Source of the DNA: Bacillota bacterium
GTDB lineage: Bacteria > Bacillota > Clostridia > Oscillospirales > Ruminococcaceae
Assembly (NCBI GenBank): GCA_023431215.1
Contig: JAEYXR010000119.1
Coordinates: 1-44,013, forward strand
DNA length: 44,013 bases
Reading direction: 5' to 3'
Shown: positions 1 to 6,576 of the stretch, piece after piece
Numbering within the stretch: the first letter of the stretch is position 1
Layout: the number at the start of each line of letters is the position of its first letter
The notes under the pieces: generated by a model
Told to the model about the DNA's origin: nothing
Database searches by the model: none
The model's input: only the letters and a program-made list of their open reading frames with translations
Made by a program: the position numbers and the translations under genes

Positions 1-70
1 AGCTTGATGTTGTTCAATTTTCAAGGTGCTTTTCGCTTTTTTCTCGCTGCCCCCGCGGGACAGCTTAGTT
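1..70 (-). other. rRNA-leader-like sequence at the window edge
   Basis: Read on the minus strand this is a transcribed leader after the strong promoter at 71-100. It carries a GC-rich inverted stretch (CCCGCGGG near 52-59) and the rRNA-type motif near 14-34. No protein-coding frame is evident. It could alternatively be a 16S-23S spacer, but the adjacent promoter favours the 5' leader. Confidence 0.45.
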
Positions 71-100
71 ATAATATCATACCCCCGCCCTTTCTGTCAA
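71..100 (-). promoter_or_regulatory. Probable rRNA operon promoter, reading off the left edge
   Basis: On the minus strand TTGACA (95-100) is followed after 18 bases by TATTAT (71-76), a near-consensus sigma-A promoter pointing left. Downstream on the minus strand is GC-rich leader sequence and then, at about 14-34, CTTGAAAATTGAACAA, a motif commonly found in Firmicutes rRNA leaders and 16S-23S spacers. The rRNA itself would begin beyond base 1. That it is an rRNA operon is inference from this motif and the promoter strength. Confidence 0.55.
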
Positions 101-255
101 CACCTTTTTTAGCTTTTTTTGAAAAAACTTTATAAAAACCTTACAATACATCCCTACAAACCCAATAAAGTGCCGTTTTATATGCCATTGATACCTTATT
201 ATATATATAAGCGTAAAATTACGTCAATATCGGCGGTATTCTTTTTCTATTTTTG

Positions 256-284
256 TTGCGCTTACGTCGTTTTTCCTTTATACT
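256..284 (+). promoter_or_regulatory. metA promoter
   Basis: TTGCGC (256-261), 17-base spacer, TATACT (279-284). The predicted start near 291 leaves a leader of about 25 bases, too short for a SAM riboswitch or T-box, and none is visible upstream. Confidence 0.55.
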
Positions 285-315
285 TTGGTAAGAAAATAAG
301 AAACGAGGTACCTCC

Positions 316-1239
316 ATGCCCATCAAAATATCTGACCAGCTGCCCGCTTTTAAAATACTGGAAAGTGAAAATATTTTTGTTATGCCTGAGGAGCGTGCCG
401 TCCATCAGGATATTCGCCCTTTGAGCATTGTTATTTTAAACCTGATGCCCAAGAAGATTGAAACTGAAACACAGCTTCTGCGTCTATTGGGTAACTCCCC
501 CTTGCAAATTGATATTGAGCTTTTGCAGATAAGCTCTCATGTTTCTAAAAATACCTCAGCGGAGCACCTTACCAAATTTTATAAAACCTTTGACGAAATT
601 AAAGGGCAGCGCTTTGATGGTATGATTATCACCGGAGCTCCTGTGGAAAATCTTCCCTTTGAGGAAGTGGACTACTGGGATGAGCTGTGTGAGATTATGG
701 ACTGGAGCCGTACCCATGTATACTCTACCTTCCATATTTGTTGGGGTGCACAAGCAGGTCTCTATCATCACTATGGTGTTCCCAAGCACCCTCTGCCCCA
801 AAAACTCTTTGGCATTTTCCGGCATGATACCCGCGCTTGCTCGCATCCCCTGCTCCGTGGCTTTGATGAAAGCTTTTTCGCCCCACACAGCCGTCATACC
901 ACTGTAGAGGTTTCTGATGTTGTCAGTGCAGGCTTGGAGATTTTGTCCACCTCCCCTGAGGCAGGGCTTTACATTGCCGCAAGCAAGGACGGCCGCCAGG
1001 TTTTTGTTTCGGGTCATTCGGAATATGACCGCGATACCCTGGCGCAGGAATATTGGCGTGATAAAGAGAAAGGGCTGCCCATTGAGGTGCCTGTTAACTA
1101 CTACCCCGGTAACGACCCCACCAAAAAGCCGCTGCTGACATGGCGCAGCCACGCCAACCTGCTTTATGTCAACTGGCTTAATTACTATGTGTATCAGGAG
1201 ACGCCCTATGACCTTGCAAGGTTAGAGGACAATGTTTAA
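316..1239 (+). CDS. metA: Homoserine O-acetyltransferase, MetA family
   Basis: Cytoplasmic enzyme that acylates homoserine at the first committed step of methionine synthesis. The 307-residue length matches the MetA family, a class I glutamine-amidotransferase-like fold. The N-terminus (PIKISDQLPAFKILESENIF) is the family start, and the catalytic cysteine is Cys142 in HICWGAQAG. The segment TGAPVE places glutamate at position 111. In characterised MetA proteins Glu111 goes with acetyl-CoA and Gly111 (as in Escherichia coli) with succinyl-CoA, so acetyl-CoA is the likely donor despite the historical succinyltransferase name. The start at 316 has an AGGT-type ribosome site at 306-309. The gene stands alone, between an rRNA leader on the other strand and a metal-transporter unit, so sulfur-assimilation partners must be elsewhere. 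Confidence 0.95.
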   Translation: MPIKISDQLPAFKILESENIFVMPEERAVHQDIRPLSIVILNLMPKKIETETQLLRLLGNSPLQIDIELLQISSHVSKNTSAEHLTKFYKTFDEIKGQRFDGMIITGAPVENLPFEEVDYWDELCEIMDWSRTHVYSTFHICWGAQAGLYHHYGVPKHPLPQKLFGIFRHDTRACSHPLLRGFDESFFAPHSRHTTVEVSDVVSAGLEILSTSPEAGLYIAASKDGRQVFVSGHSEYDRDTLAQEYWRDKEKGLPIEVPVNYYPGNDPTKKPLLTWRSHANLLYVNWLNYYVYQETPYDLARLEDNV

Positions 1240-1253
1240 GAGCTTATACCGTT

Positions 1254-1276
1254 TGGCAGAAAAAATATTTTTGCCA
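1254..1276 (+). terminator. Possible weak terminator after metA
   Basis: TGGCA and TGCCA bracket an A/T-rich stem (AAAAA/TTTTT) just after metA. There is no clean T-run outside the stem, so this is a weak call. Confidence 0.3.
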
Positions 1277-1299
1277 CGACAAAATTCTACTTGTTTTTC

Positions 1300-1328
1300 T
1301 TGACATATTACCGCCCTTCTGCTATGAT
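1300..1328 (+). promoter_or_regulatory. Promoter of the riboswitch-controlled metal exporter
   Basis: TTGACA (1300-1305), 17-base spacer, TATGAT (1323-1328). It lies about 55 bases before the riboswitch aptamer. Confidence 0.65.
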
Positions 1329-1387
1329 ACAAAGCAATCTCTTTGCACTGCATTACGTCTTTCTATTAAAAAAGGACGCGCGATCAA

Positions 1388-1490
1388 CAGTACAAACTGA
1401 TCAGGCAGCGGGTTTTCCGCGTAGCCGGGCCGCCTGACAGGGCGGCAGCAGAATGGTCTGGTTTTAGGCGCATCTGTGGGACAGTACCGC
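1388..1490 (+). promoter_or_regulatory. NiCo (czcD) riboswitch aptamer
   Basis: The segment carries the hallmarks of the NiCo class. ACTGATCAGGCAG starts at 1396. A stem GCGG/CCGC lies at 1409-1420. The core GCCGGGCCGCC...GGCGGCAGCAG spans 1424-1451. The signature GCATCTGTGGGACAGT spans 1469-1485. The four-way-junction order (closing stem, P2, P3 with GCCGCC/GGCGGC, P4 with CAGA-TG/CATCTG) is preserved. The class is known to control cation diffusion facilitators and to respond to Co2+/Ni2+; Fe2+ has also been proposed as ligand. The gene that follows is exactly such a transporter. Confidence 0.87.
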
Positions 1491-1566
1491 TCCCGCAGGT
1501 GTGCTTTGTTATTTACAAAGCATATCCATAAGCCCGGGAGCCGTTACGGTGATCCTGGGCATTTTT
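1490..1566 (+). terminator. Expression platform of the NiCo riboswitch: terminator with competing stem
   Basis: GCCCGGGA (1532-1539) pairs with TCCTGGGC (1553-1560), followed by ATTTTTG: an intrinsic terminator. CTCCCG (1490-1495), at the 3' edge of the aptamer, can instead pair with CGGGAG (1535-1540) inside the terminator's 5' arm, giving a plausible antiterminator. A further hairpin GCTTTGT/ACAAAGC lies at 1503-1521. Metal binding would be expected to favour read-through; that direction is taken from the known class, not visible here. Confidence 0.65.
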
Positions 1567-1666
1567 GCATTTTGCAAATAACAGCTTCTTTCAATTAGCC
1601 TCATGTGCCAAATTGCCCAAATTGAGTGCCATAGAGTAAACTTCACAAAAAAGGATGGAGCTACCT

Positions 1667-2599
1667 ATGGAAAACAACAAAACCAAAACCAACGAACAAC
1701 TCGCCATGAAGGTATCCTGGGTCAGTATTGCAGGCAACCTTGTATTAACTGCTTTTAAACTGATTGCAGGCTTTGTGGCAAACTCCGGAGCCATGGTGTC
1801 AGATGCTATTCACTCTGCCTCTGACATTTTCAGTACCTTTGTGGTAATGGCCGGGGTTAAGATGTCAAACAAGGAATCAGACGCTGAGCACCCTTATGGT
1901 CACGAGCGCATGGAATGTGTGGCTGCCATTTTGCTGGCGGTGCTTCTATGCGGCACGGGCTGTGGAATAGGCATCAGCGGCCTGCAAAAAATCTTTGGAC
2001 CCAATAAGGCTCAGCTGGCTGTTCCGGGTGCTCTGGCTCTGGCAGCTGCAGTGGTCTCCATTGCATCTAAGGAGGCCATGTACTGGTATACACGGGCTGC
2101 AGCCAAAAAAATCAATTCCGGCGCTCTTATGGCCGATGCCTGGCATCACCGCTCCGATGCACTTTCCTCCATCGGCAGTTTTGCAGGTATTTTGGGAGCA
2201 CGAATGGGCTTCCCCGTGCTGGACCCTGTGGCCAGTGTCATAATCTGCATCTTTATCATTAAGGCCTCCTGGGACATTTTCTTTGATTCGGTGGCTAAAA
2301 TGACCGACCGTGCCTGCGACGACCAGACTGTAGAAGCGATGCGAACTATTATTTCTGCCCAGCAGGGTGTGCTGGGGATAGACCAGCTAAAAACCAGGCT
2401 GTTTGGAGATAAAATTTACGTAGATATTGAAATCAGCGCAGACGGCACCATTGCCCTCAACGATTCTCATTTTATTGCCCAGCAGGTGCATGATGCCGTG
2501 GAACAAAGCTTTCCCCTTGTAAAACACTGCATGGTGCATGTTAACCCCATTTTTATAGACAATGGCGCAAACAGCACCGATGCTGTGGATATTGTATGA
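1667..2599 (+). CDS. Cation diffusion facilitator metal exporter
   Basis: Inner-membrane divalent cation:proton antiporter of the CDF family, 310 residues from the ATG at 1667. That start has GGAG six bases upstream, whereas the in-frame ATG at 1655 overlaps this ribosome site. Metal-site motifs are HSASD (His49-Asp53) in the second membrane segment and HHRSD (His160-Asp164) in the fifth. This HxxxD/HxxxD pair is typical of Zn/Co/Ni-transporting members rather than the DxxxD manganese group. HPYGHERME (75-83) is the usual loop motif. About six membrane segments are followed by a cytosolic ferredoxin-like C-terminal domain (about 210-290). The NiCo riboswitch upstream indicates induction by Co2+/Ni2+ (or Fe2+) and so a detoxification role. 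Confidence 0.93.
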   Translation: MENNKTKTNEQLAMKVSWVSIAGNLVLTAFKLIAGFVANSGAMVSDAIHSASDIFSTFVVMAGVKMSNKESDAEHPYGHERMECVAAILLAVLLCGTGCGIGISGLQKIFGPNKAQLAVPGALALAAAVVSIASKEAMYWYTRAAAKKINSGALMADAWHHRSDALSSIGSFAGILGARMGFPVLDPVASVIICIFIIKASWDIFFDSVAKMTDRACDDQTVEAMRTIISAQQGVLGIDQLKTRLFGDKIYVDIEISADGTIALNDSHFIAQQVHDAVEQSFPLVKHCMVHVNPIFIDNGANSTDAVDIV

Positions 2600-2667
2600 A
2601 GGAAGCACTTTTTAAATTGGTTTGCTGTAAAAATCAGTATTTTTTAGGATTAAAGATAAAATCACTG

Positions 2668-2696
2668 TTGATTTTTTTAAAACATCCATGTATACT
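2668..2696 (+). promoter_or_regulatory. Promoter of the glycerol-phosphate flavoprotein operon
   Basis: TTGATT (2668-2673), 17-base spacer, TATACT (2691-2696). It is identical in both hexamers and spacing to the htpG promoter at the other end of the window. Transcription would start near 2703, about 25 bases before the leader terminator. Confidence 0.65.
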
Positions 2697-2726
2697 AATA
2701 GCATAAGGTTTATCTTGTGAGATTTT

Positions 2727-2782
2727 GAGTCAAGGTAAACAAGACCTATTAAACGGGTTTTGTTTGCTTTGGCTCTTTTTTT
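2727..2782 (+). terminator. Leader attenuator of the glycerol-phosphate flavoprotein operon
   Basis: A long hairpin: GAGTCAA (2727-2733) pairs with TTGGCTC (2769-2775), and AAACAAGACC (2737-2746) pairs with GGTTTTGTTT (2756-2765). Seven T residues follow (2776-2782). It lies between the promoter at 2668 and the start codon at 2915, so full-length mRNA requires read-through. The glpK leader has the same arrangement. In Bacillus, glp leaders are controlled by the antiterminator protein GlpP; no glpP is present in this window. Confidence 0.7.
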
Positions 2783-2833
2783 GCTTTTTAGCAAGATGAC
2801 CTGCTCCCAATAATTTTTCTATCGCACGCAATA

Positions 2834-2867
2834 GGTTCTTATCTTTGATGCTTCGCCGATAAGAGCC
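2834..2867 (+). promoter_or_regulatory. Second leader hairpin before the flavoprotein operon
   Basis: GGTTCTTATC (2834-2843) pairs with GATAAGAGCC (2858-2867). Its loop contains GCTTCGC (2850-2856), which is complementary to GCGAAGC (2890-2896) just before the ribosome site GGAAGGAG. A loop-to-ribosome-site interaction could affect translation, but function is unproven. Confidence 0.4.
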
Positions 2868-2914
2868 AATTATAACAATTATCAGCCGAGCGAAGCGGCG
2901 GAAGGAGCATTTTT

Positions 2915-4351
2915 ATGTATGATGTAGCGATTATCGGCTGCGGTATCATCGGTGCCGCCACTGCATATCAACTCTCCCGCTACAACCTGAAAACCGTTGT
3001 GCTGGAGGCTCAAAATGATGTTGCCAACGGCACCACAAAGGCCAACAGTGCCATTTTGCACGCAGGCTACGACCCGGAGCCCCACACCCTAATGGCCAAG
3101 CTCAACGTCAAAGGTGTTGAGATGGCAAAAGAATTGTGTGCCAAGCTGGATGTAGAGCGCGGTCAAATTGGATCACTGGTGCTTGCTTTGGCGCCCGAAG
3201 AAATGGAGACCATACATAAACTGTATGAGCGTGGTTGCCAAAACGGTGTGCCCGGCTTAAAAGTGCTGACTCGTGAAGAGGTTTTGGCAATGGAGCCAAA
3301 CCTGAATCCGGAAGTTTGCGGTGCGCTGCATGCGCCCTCGGCTGCTACTGTTAACCCTTGGGAGTTCTGCATTGCGCTGGCAGAAACAGCTGTGCGCAAT
3401 GGTGTAGAGGTTCGTCTTTCCTCCCCTGTAACCGCAATTGAAAAAATGGAAAAAGGCTACCGCATTACCACCCCCAAAGGCGTTGTGGAAGCCAGCTACA
3501 TTGTCAACGCCGCCGGTGTGGATGCAGACCTGGTTCATGGTATGGTAGGCGGAAATAATTTTAAAACCCTGCCCAACCGCGGTGAATATTACATGATGGA
3601 CAAAACACAATGCTACCTCACATACAGCATTGTCTTTCAGTGTCCCAGCAAGGTAGGTAAGGGTGTGCTGGTAAGCCCCACCGTACACGGCAACCTGATT
3701 GTCGGACCCAATGCCGAGGATGTGGAAGGCCGTGATGATGTCAGCAATACCGCTGATGCACTGGACTTTGTACGCCGTATGGCTGCACGCAGTGTCCCCA
3801 ACATTAACTACCGTGACTCCATCCGTAACTTCTCCGGTATTCGTGCTCATACCGACCGTGACGACTTTATTATTGAGGAATCTCCCGTTGCCCACGGCTT
3901 TATCAACCTGGCGGGCATAAAATCCCCCGGTCTTTCTTCCGCACCCGCCATTGGCGTTATGGCTGTAGACCTGCTGCGCCAAAGTGGCCTTATCACCGAG
4001 GAAAAACCAAACTTTATTGATACCCGCAAACACATTCGGTTTAAGCGCCTTACCGCCAAAGAAAAAGCAGAGCTTATCAAAGAGCAGCCTGCTTACGGAC
4101 GTGTTATCTGCCGCTGCGAGACCATCACCGAAGGTGAAATTATCGAGGCCATTCATCGTCCTATCGTTCCCCGTTCTATTGACGCCATCAAGCGCCGTAC
4201 CGATGCAGGTATGGGGCGCTGCCAGGGCGGCTTCTGCGGCCCCCGCGTCCACGAGATACTGGCTCGTGAGCTAGGTGTTGACCTCACCGATATTCAAATG
4301 GACGAAGACGGAACCTTTATCCTCACCGGTCCCACAAAGGAGGCTAAATAA
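2915..4351 (+). CDS. FAD-dependent dehydrogenase, GlpA/GlpO-like, with BFD-type [2Fe-2S] domain
   Basis: A 478-residue flavoprotein of the DAO fold. The N-terminal FAD motif is AIIGCGIIGAATAYQL, followed by the catalytic domain to about residue 365. A C-terminal BFD-like iron-sulfur domain has four cysteines (CRC near 405, then CQGGFC near 440). This layout is that of the catalytic subunit of anaerobic glycerol-3-phosphate dehydrogenase and related 2-hydroxy-acid dehydrogenases. Oxidation of glycerol-3-phosphate to dihydroxyacetone phosphate is inferred from the subunit set (two flavoproteins plus a DUF1667 protein) and from a leader attenuator resembling that of glpK. The stop lies two bases before the next gene's ATG, indicating tight coupling. 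The ribosome site GGAAGGAG precedes the ATG. An L-2-hydroxyglutarate-type substrate cannot be excluded. Confidence 0.85.
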   Translation: MYDVAIIGCGIIGAATAYQLSRYNLKTVVLEAQNDVANGTTKANSAILHAGYDPEPHTLMAKLNVKGVEMAKELCAKLDVERGQIGSLVLALAPEEMETIHKLYERGCQNGVPGLKVLTREEVLAMEPNLNPEVCGALHAPSAATVNPWEFCIALAETAVRNGVEVRLSSPVTAIEKMEKGYRITTPKGVVEASYIVNAAGVDADLVHGMVGGNNFKTLPNRGEYYMMDKTQCYLTYSIVFQCPSKVGKGVLVSPTVHGNLIVGPNAEDVEGRDDVSNTADALDFVRRMAARSVPNINYRDSIRNFSGIRAHTDRDDFIIEESPVAHGFINLAGIKSPGLSSAPAIGVMAVDLLRQSGLITEEKPNFIDTRKHIRFKRLTAKEKAELIKEQPAYGRVICRCETITEGEIIEAIHRPIVPRSIDAIKRRTDAGMGRCQGGFCGPRVHEILARELGVDLTDIQMDEDGTFILTGPTKEAK

Positions 4352-4353
4352 CC

Positions 4354-5607
4354 ATGAAATATGATGTAATCGTCATTGGCGGCGGCCCCGCCGGATTGGC
4401 TGCTGCCTGCGAAGCCTACGACAACGGCGCAAAAAAAGTGCTTGTCATAGAGCGTGACAAAGAGCTAGGCGGTATTTTAAACCAGTGTATCCACAACGGC
4501 TTTGGTCTCCACTATTTTAAAGAAGAGCTTACCGGCCCCGAGTATGCCGGACGCTTTGTAAAGCTTTTGGGTGAAACTGCCGTGGATGTGAAGCTTGACA
4601 CCATGGTTTTGGATATTCAAAACAGAGTGGTGCACTGTGTCAACAGTGTAGACGGCTATATGATGTTGGAGGCTGAATCTATTGTTCTTGCCATGGGTTG
4701 CCGTGAGCGAACCCGCGGTGCCATTGCCATCCCCGGCGACCGCCCTGCCGGTATCTTTACCGCAGGCGCCGCTCAGCGTTATGTCAACATGGAAGGCTAT
4801 ATGGTTGGTAAGCGCGTACTGATTTTGGGCTCCGGCGACATTGGCCTGATTATGGCCCGCCGCATGACCCTGGAGGGTGCCAAGGTGCTTGCCTGCGTAG
4901 AGCTAATGCCCTACTCCAACGGTCTGACACGTAACATTGTTCAGTGCCTTAACGACTACGATATTCCTCTGTACCTCTCACACACCATCACCAACATCAT
5001 CGGCAAAGAGCGTGTGGAAAAGGTTGTTGTCAGCAAGGTGGATGAAAACCGCCGTCCCATCCCCGGCTCCGAAATGGAATTTGAATGTGACACTGTGCTG
5101 CTTTCTGTCGGCCTTATTCCCGAAAACGAACTGAGCCGTTCTGCAAACCTGAACATTGACCCCCGCACCAACGGCCCCGTTGTGTTTGAAAATATGGAAA
5201 CCAGCGCCGAAGGTGTGTTTGCCTGCGGCAACGTTGTACACGTACATGACCTGGTAGATTTTGTTACCGCCGAAAGTAAGCGTGCCGGAGCCGCCGCCGC
5301 CCGCTTTGCTCTGGGCAGCAAGGCTGATGGTGAAGTAATGGAGGTTAAGAACGGCAACCGTGTCACCTACACCGTTCCTCAGCAGATCCGCCGCAGCAAT
5401 GTGGAAAAGTCCGTAGAAATTTTCTTCCGTGTTAACAACGTCTACCGTGATGCTGTCATCAAGGTGGTAAGCGGCGGTCAGGTACTGGCGCAGTTTAAGC
5501 GTGAGCACATGGCCCCCGGCGAGATGGAAAAAATCATTATGCCCAAGGTTTTGCTGGACAAAGCCGACGGCAAGCTGCTCACCGTTTTGGTGGAAGATCA
5601 GGGCTAG
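4354..5607 (+). CDS. FAD/NAD-dependent oxidoreductase, second subunit of the dehydrogenase
   Basis: A 417-residue pyridine-nucleotide-disulfide-type flavoprotein. The FAD-binding motif VIGGGPAGLAAACEA is at the N-terminus. A second nucleotide-binding motif, ILGSGDIGLIMARR, lies near residue 155. The FAD-closing segment GVFACGNVVHVHDLVD lies near 290. GGILNQCIHNGFG near residue 40 is typical of the family that partners GlpA-like/HcnC-like proteins. It probably moves electrons from the substrate-oxidising subunit to NAD or another carrier. Its ribosome site AAGGAGG lies within the last codons of the upstream gene and the gene starts two bases after that stop. A 15-base gap precedes the DUF1667 gene, so the three are one operon. 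Confidence 0.88.
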   Translation: MKYDVIVIGGGPAGLAAACEAYDNGAKKVLVIERDKELGGILNQCIHNGFGLHYFKEELTGPEYAGRFVKLLGETAVDVKLDTMVLDIQNRVVHCVNSVDGYMMLEAESIVLAMGCRERTRGAIAIPGDRPAGIFTAGAAQRYVNMEGYMVGKRVLILGSGDIGLIMARRMTLEGAKVLACVELMPYSNGLTRNIVQCLNDYDIPLYLSHTITNIIGKERVEKVVVSKVDENRRPIPGSEMEFECDTVLLSVGLIPENELSRSANLNIDPRTNGPVVFENMETSAEGVFACGNVVHVHDLVDFVTAESKRAGAAAARFALGSKADGEVMEVKNGNRVTYTVPQQIRRSNVEKSVEIFFRVNNVYRDAVIKVVSGGQVLAQFKREHMAPGEMEKIIMPKVLLDKADGKLLTVLVEDQG

Positions 5608-5622
5608 TAGGAGGATAAAGCT

Positions 5623-5967
5623 ATGACTAACGTAATTTGTATTGTCTGCCCCAAAGGCTGCCACATGACGGTAGACGAAAACAACAATTATGCCGTAACC
5701 GGCTTTGGCTGCGAGCGTGGCAAAGAGTACGGAAAAAAGGAACTGGTGAATCCCACCAGGGTCATTACTTCCACAGTCAAGATCAAAGGCGGTATCCATC
5801 ACCGTTTACCCGTTAAAACCAACCGTGATATTCCCAAAGGGTTGATTATAGATGCCATGAAGCTGCTGGATCATGTAGAGCTTACCTCGCCTGTTCATGT
5901 TGGCGATGTGGTAGTCAAAGATATCTGTGGTACCGGTGTAGACTTTGTAGCTTCCCGGGATATGTAA
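5623..5967 (+). CDS. DUF1667 cysteine-rich protein, third subunit
   Basis: A 114-residue protein of the DUF1667 family, which almost always follows the two flavoproteins found here. The N-terminal cysteines (CIVCPKGCHMTV, then GFGCERG) form a CxxC-x3-C...C set likely to hold an iron-sulfur cluster or zinc. It may stand in for the electron-transfer subunit GlpC, but that is inference from gene order. The ribosome site AGGAGG lies at 5609-5616 and the operon terminator follows 22 bases after the stop. Confidence 0.85.
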   Translation: MTNVICIVCPKGCHMTVDENNNYAVTGFGCERGKEYGKKELVNPTRVITSTVKIKGGIHHRLPVKTNRDIPKGLIIDAMKLLDHVELTSPVHVGDVVVKDICGTGVDFVASRDM

Positions 5968-5988
5968 TCATTTTTCATATGCCTCCCC

Positions 5989-6030
5989 ACCCCCTGTGCT
6001 GCCACCCACCCGGCTGTGCAGGGGGTTTTT
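5989..6030 (+). terminator. Terminator of the flavoprotein operon
   Basis: ACCCCCTG (5989-5996) pairs with CAGGGGGT (6019-6026), followed by TTTTT. Confidence 0.85.
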
Positions 6031-6486
6031 GTAAAAGCCGCAGGCAATGAAAAAACTATGTATCAGTCTTTGATCAATACATTGGATTTTAGTACCCTGT
6101 GCTTAACGCCATAGGATACATAGGATAAATTTTGTAATTTTTTATAAACAAAATTTCAGGGGTATTTTTGATACTAACAGCATTTTGCTATAAATTAAGA
6201 TACAAATTTTGTATTGTTGCACAGCAACAATTTTTATACACTTTTTTTAGCGAATCTGCACTTTTTTCAATAATACAAAGAAGCTGTCTGCAAAACAAAA
6301 ATCCATTACACTTTCCATATTTTAGCTCCTTTATCTGCGGATGTACTGTTTGCGCCACTTCATCCAAAAAGACACAGCTGTGCTAAAACCTTTATTTTCA
6401 ACGTTATACGCAGGCTGAAAAGTCAAAATATGCATTGACACACAATTATCATGCTTTAATTTTCTGATACTTTGTGCAAAAATCCA
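6031..6486. other. AT-rich intergenic stretch
   Basis: About 450 bases of AT-rich sequence with short frames on both strands that lack ribosome sites and family features. I see no gene, no riboswitch core and no strong hairpin here. Confidence 0.5.
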
Positions 6487-6515
6487 TTGTGTATTTTGAT
6501 GTTTTTCGATATTAT
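6487..6515 (+). promoter_or_regulatory. Promoter of the decarboxylase operon
   Basis: TTGTGT (6487-6492), 17-base spacer, TATTAT (6510-6515), with a leader of about 55 bases before the ATG at 6577. The -35 is a poor match. TTGACA at 6434 is the best -35 hexamer nearby but has no good -10 at the right distance. Confidence 0.45.
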
Positions 6516-6576
6516 AGTGTGGGTAGATTTTTTGATGCATTTCAATAGCTAAACTTTGCATGGAGGTATAAGCACT

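Noticed and set aside
119..424. Small plus-strand frame overlapping the metA start
   Set aside because: It runs through the metA promoter and start in another frame, has no ribosome site and no family features.
556..1152. Long minus-strand frame opposite metA
   Set aside because: It lies wholly inside a clear metA gene in another frame, has no ribosome site and shows no family features.
3257..4252. 331-codon minus-strand frame opposite the GlpA-like gene
   Set aside because: A shadow of a real gene with strong FAD and iron-sulfur motifs on the plus strand; its composition is that expected of a complementary frame.
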